Assembly: GCF_900103225.1 (NCBI RefSeq)
Contig: NZ_FNJH01000002.1
Span: forward strand, 124,001 to 188,000
DNA: 64,000 bases
DNA from: Pseudomonas congelans
GTDB lineage: Bacteria > Pseudomonadota > Gammaproteobacteria > Pseudomonadales > Pseudomonadaceae
Direction: 5' to 3'
Part shown: positions 62,554-64,000 of the stretch, piece by piece
Layout of the letters: the number at the start of each line of letters is the position of its first letter
How positions within the stretch are numbered: the stretch's first letter is position 1
Made by a program: the position numbers and the translations under genes
Notes under the pieces: model-generated
What the model was told of the DNA's origin: nothing
Databases searched by the model: none
The model's input: only the letters and a program-made list of their open reading frames with translations

Positions 62554-63243
62554 ATGGCGAACATCAAAGAAAGACCGATCCTGTTCAGCGCGCCGATGAT
62601 GCGCGCCATCCTGTCAGGCCGGAAGACGGTCACGCGCCGCGAGGTGAAGAAGCCAGCCGCACTGGATTGTCTGGCTGCCGGTTTCGAGCCTGCCTTTCTG
62701 GCACTGCCTGGCAACTCCGACCTATGTCCATACGGCAAGGTCGGCGACCGGCTTTGGGTGCGAGAGACGTGGTCAGACGTGAATTTGCAGGGCGCGCCAG
62801 GCATCGCGTATCGAGCAGACGGCGACGTGCGCGACTTGATGGAAGAAGCCAGCTTCCTTGATGAGGACGGCGCATTCAACTACGACGATCCGCGCTCGAA
62901 GCCCTATCAATTTGCCTGCTGGTCAGAAGATTTGCTCGGCGGCAAAGAAGGCCGGTGGCGGCCATCCATCCACATGCCGCGCTGGGTCAGCCGCATCCTG
63001 CTGGAGATCACTGACGTGCGCGTCGAGCGGTTGCAGGCTATCAGCGAGGATCAGGCCAGAGCCGAAGGCGTGCGGCTTTACACCGATCATGCCGAACTCG
63101 GTGAGTGGTGGCACGTCGATGGGATCGAAACCTACAGCGCTGACCCGCGCAAATCGTTCGAGCTGCTCTGGACATCCGTAGGAGGCGACTGGAACGCAAA
63201 CCCGTGGGTCTGGGTCGTCGAGTTCAAGCGCGTTACATCGTGA
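62554..63243 (+). CDS. ASCH-like phage protein
   Basis: A 229-residue protein. The start (ERPILFSAPMMRAILSGRKT then VTRREVKKP) and the middle (GDRLWVRETW) are typical of phage ASCH-fold proteins, which are thought to bind RNA or modified nucleotides. The C-terminal FELLWTSVGGDWNANPWVWV is also conserved in this group. Last gene of the rightward set before a leftward one. Confidence 0.8.
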   Translation: MANIKERPILFSAPMMRAILSGRKTVTRREVKKPAALDCLAAGFEPAFLALPGNSDLCPYGKVGDRLWVRETWSDVNLQGAPGIAYRADGDVRDLMEEASFLDEDGAFNYDDPRSKPYQFACWSEDLLGGKEGRWRPSIHMPRWVSRILLEITDVRVERLQAISEDQARAEGVRLYTDHAELGEWWHVDGIETYSADPRKSFELLWTSVGGDWNANPWVWVVEFKRVTS

Positions 63244-63245
63244 CC

Positions 63246-63458
63246 CTACCGCACCATGAAAATCAGCTCTCCCCTGTCAGTCATGGCCATGCCGTACTTG
63301 AGCCGGCCCAGGTACTGCTCGTGCATTGAGTAGACCCGATCATCGATGATTCTGAAAATCATCGTTGTGCCTGACCAGATATTGCCGTCCACCGCCCGCC
63401 TGCCGAGCTTGGCATTGCGCGGGCCGTAAACCTCATCCGCTGTTGTGGTGCATTCCAT
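63246..63458 (-). CDS. Small phage protein, hypothetical
   Basis: A 70-residue protein on the minus strand starting MECTTTADEVYGPRNAKLGR, with AAGGAG 7 bases upstream. It converges with the ASCH-like gene, 2 bases apart. Beta-rich; function unknown. Confidence 0.65.
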   Translation of the reverse strand: MECTTTADEVYGPRNAKLGRRAVDGNIWSGTTMIFRIIDDRVYSMHEQYLGRLKYGMAMTDRGELIFMVR

Positions 63459-63581
63459 GACCGCTCCTTGGTGTTGCGCCAGCTCCTGCTGGCTGCGTGG
63501 ACCATAGCAGTGATCAGAGGCACCTGCCTGATTACCTCTTCCCTACAGAGCCTGCCGGTGATCGACGGGCTAGGAATCGAT

Positions 63582-64000
63582 ATGGCCGCAAACATTGAAT
63601 ACAACATGACCCGGAGCGATGCCTCCGATCTTGCAGGTATTGCCCAGCTTGACCTTGCTATGCGGCGGGAAGCTCTGACCCGCTATCTTCGACTCAATGG
63701 CTCACAGAGGCTGGTGGAATTCACGGCCCAACTGATTGGTCTTGCCAACTCGGTCGCGGAAAACTGCGCTGAGATGAGCGATCAGGTGCTAATTGAAGAG
63801 TGCGGCGTCCACCCCGATAAGTTCACGGGAGTGAACCTGCCAACCATCATAGGCGCTTGCCAGGGCGTGCTGATCGCGAGCAAGTGCGATCCCGCCGGCG
63901 CTTGCCACGGATGCGCCTACCGCCTTGGGTCTATTGCCAACCAATCGCCCATCACCACATGCGATGCGGAATTTATGGCGCACGACCAGAAAGGTTTCAT
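63582..64000 (+). CDS. Phage protein with cysteine motif, 3' end outside window
   Basis: An open frame from ATG 63582 to the window edge, at least 139 residues and no stop. It starts MAANIEYNMTRSDASDLAGI and contains RREALTRYLRLNGSQRLVEF and a Cys group (SKCDPAGACHGCAYRLGS, then TTCDAEF), perhaps an iron-sulphur or zinc site. Divergent from the small gene before it. Function unknown. Confidence 0.75.
   Translation, partial: MAANIEYNMTRSDASDLAGIAQLDLAMRREALTRYLRLNGSQRLVEFTAQLIGLANSVAENCAEMSDQVLIEECGVHPDKFTGVNLPTIIGACQGVLIASKCDPAGACHGCAYRLGSIANQSPITTCDAEFMAHDQKGF

Larger units (their letters stand above)
25310..64000. mobile_element. Lambdoid siphovirus prophage, left end and most of the body
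   Basis: A nearly complete phage genome: HK97-type packaging and capsid genes, long non-contractile tail genes with tape measure, lysis genes, replication genes, a cro/cI switch and an early operon. The left limit is the tRNA-Ser fragment. Genes of phage type continue to base 64000, so the right limit and attR are beyond it. All essential late functions are open and full length, so the prophage may be intact; whether it can be induced cannot be told from sequence. Confidence 0.93.

Overview
The window looks like a fluorescent Pseudomonas chromosome, most likely of the P. syringae group. This is inferred from the GC-rich coding style and the set of housekeeping genes (ribonuclease D with YcgL, YcgN, NAD-malic enzyme, lipid A phosphoethanolamine transferase, CopA/CopB). 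No rRNA or other typing marker is present, so the species is not proven.

Bases 1 to about 25300 are ordinary chromosome. In order: the end of a DUF748 protein; a MoxR ATPase and VWA protein pair; WbqC; DUF2937; a class II glutamine amidotransferase; a small membrane protein; protease II (ptrB); a cyclic-nucleotide-domain protein; an HNH protein (YajD); copA-copB copper resistance; a TrmH-type RNA methyltransferase; YcgN; a nitroreductase; a hydroxyacid dehydrogenase; rnd-ycgL; eptA; malic enzyme; a GvpU-like protein; and two flavin oxidoreductases (LLM and Old Yellow Enzyme types) around a LysR regulator with a T-N11-A dyad in its promoter.

From 25310 to the right edge the window is a lambdoid siphovirus prophage. 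It is integrated in a tRNA-Ser(CGA) gene: the left junction keeps only the 3' part of the tRNA (25310-25372), so the intact copy and the right end should lie beyond base 64000. The late genes run leftwards on the minus strand: Q-like antiterminator, membrane proteins, HNH, HK97-type terminase, portal, protease and capsid, connectors, tail (with a lambda-like G/GT frameshift), tail tip, tail fibre, endolysin, nested Rz/Rz1 spanins and a tail-end SGNH hydrolase. The replication block (O-like protein with iterons inside its gene, P-like protein, DUF1364 and VRR-NUC nucleases, a tyrosine recombinase) lies upstream on the same strand. The switch is at 55.0-56.7 kb: cro leftwards; a CI-type repressor rightwards with an apparently leaderless start; three evenly spaced operators between them; and two perfect copies of the same operator at a second promoter 1.3 kb away. 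That promoter feeds the rightward early operon (56.9-63.2 kb), which has HTH proteins, DUF2303, a PAPS-reductase-like enzyme, a cupin-like protein and an ASCH-like protein.

Several genes look like lysogeny cargo. They are a DUF4410 lipoprotein directly behind the repressor, a gene next to attL with a LexA box, and a GvpU-like gene between two terminators that is a paralogue of the host gene at 20.9 kb. The most unusual items are this host/phage GvpU-like pair, the LexA-controlled gene, a possible oop-like small RNA at 54.86 kb, a long inverted repeat at 57.67 kb, and a tyrosine recombinase far from the prophage end.
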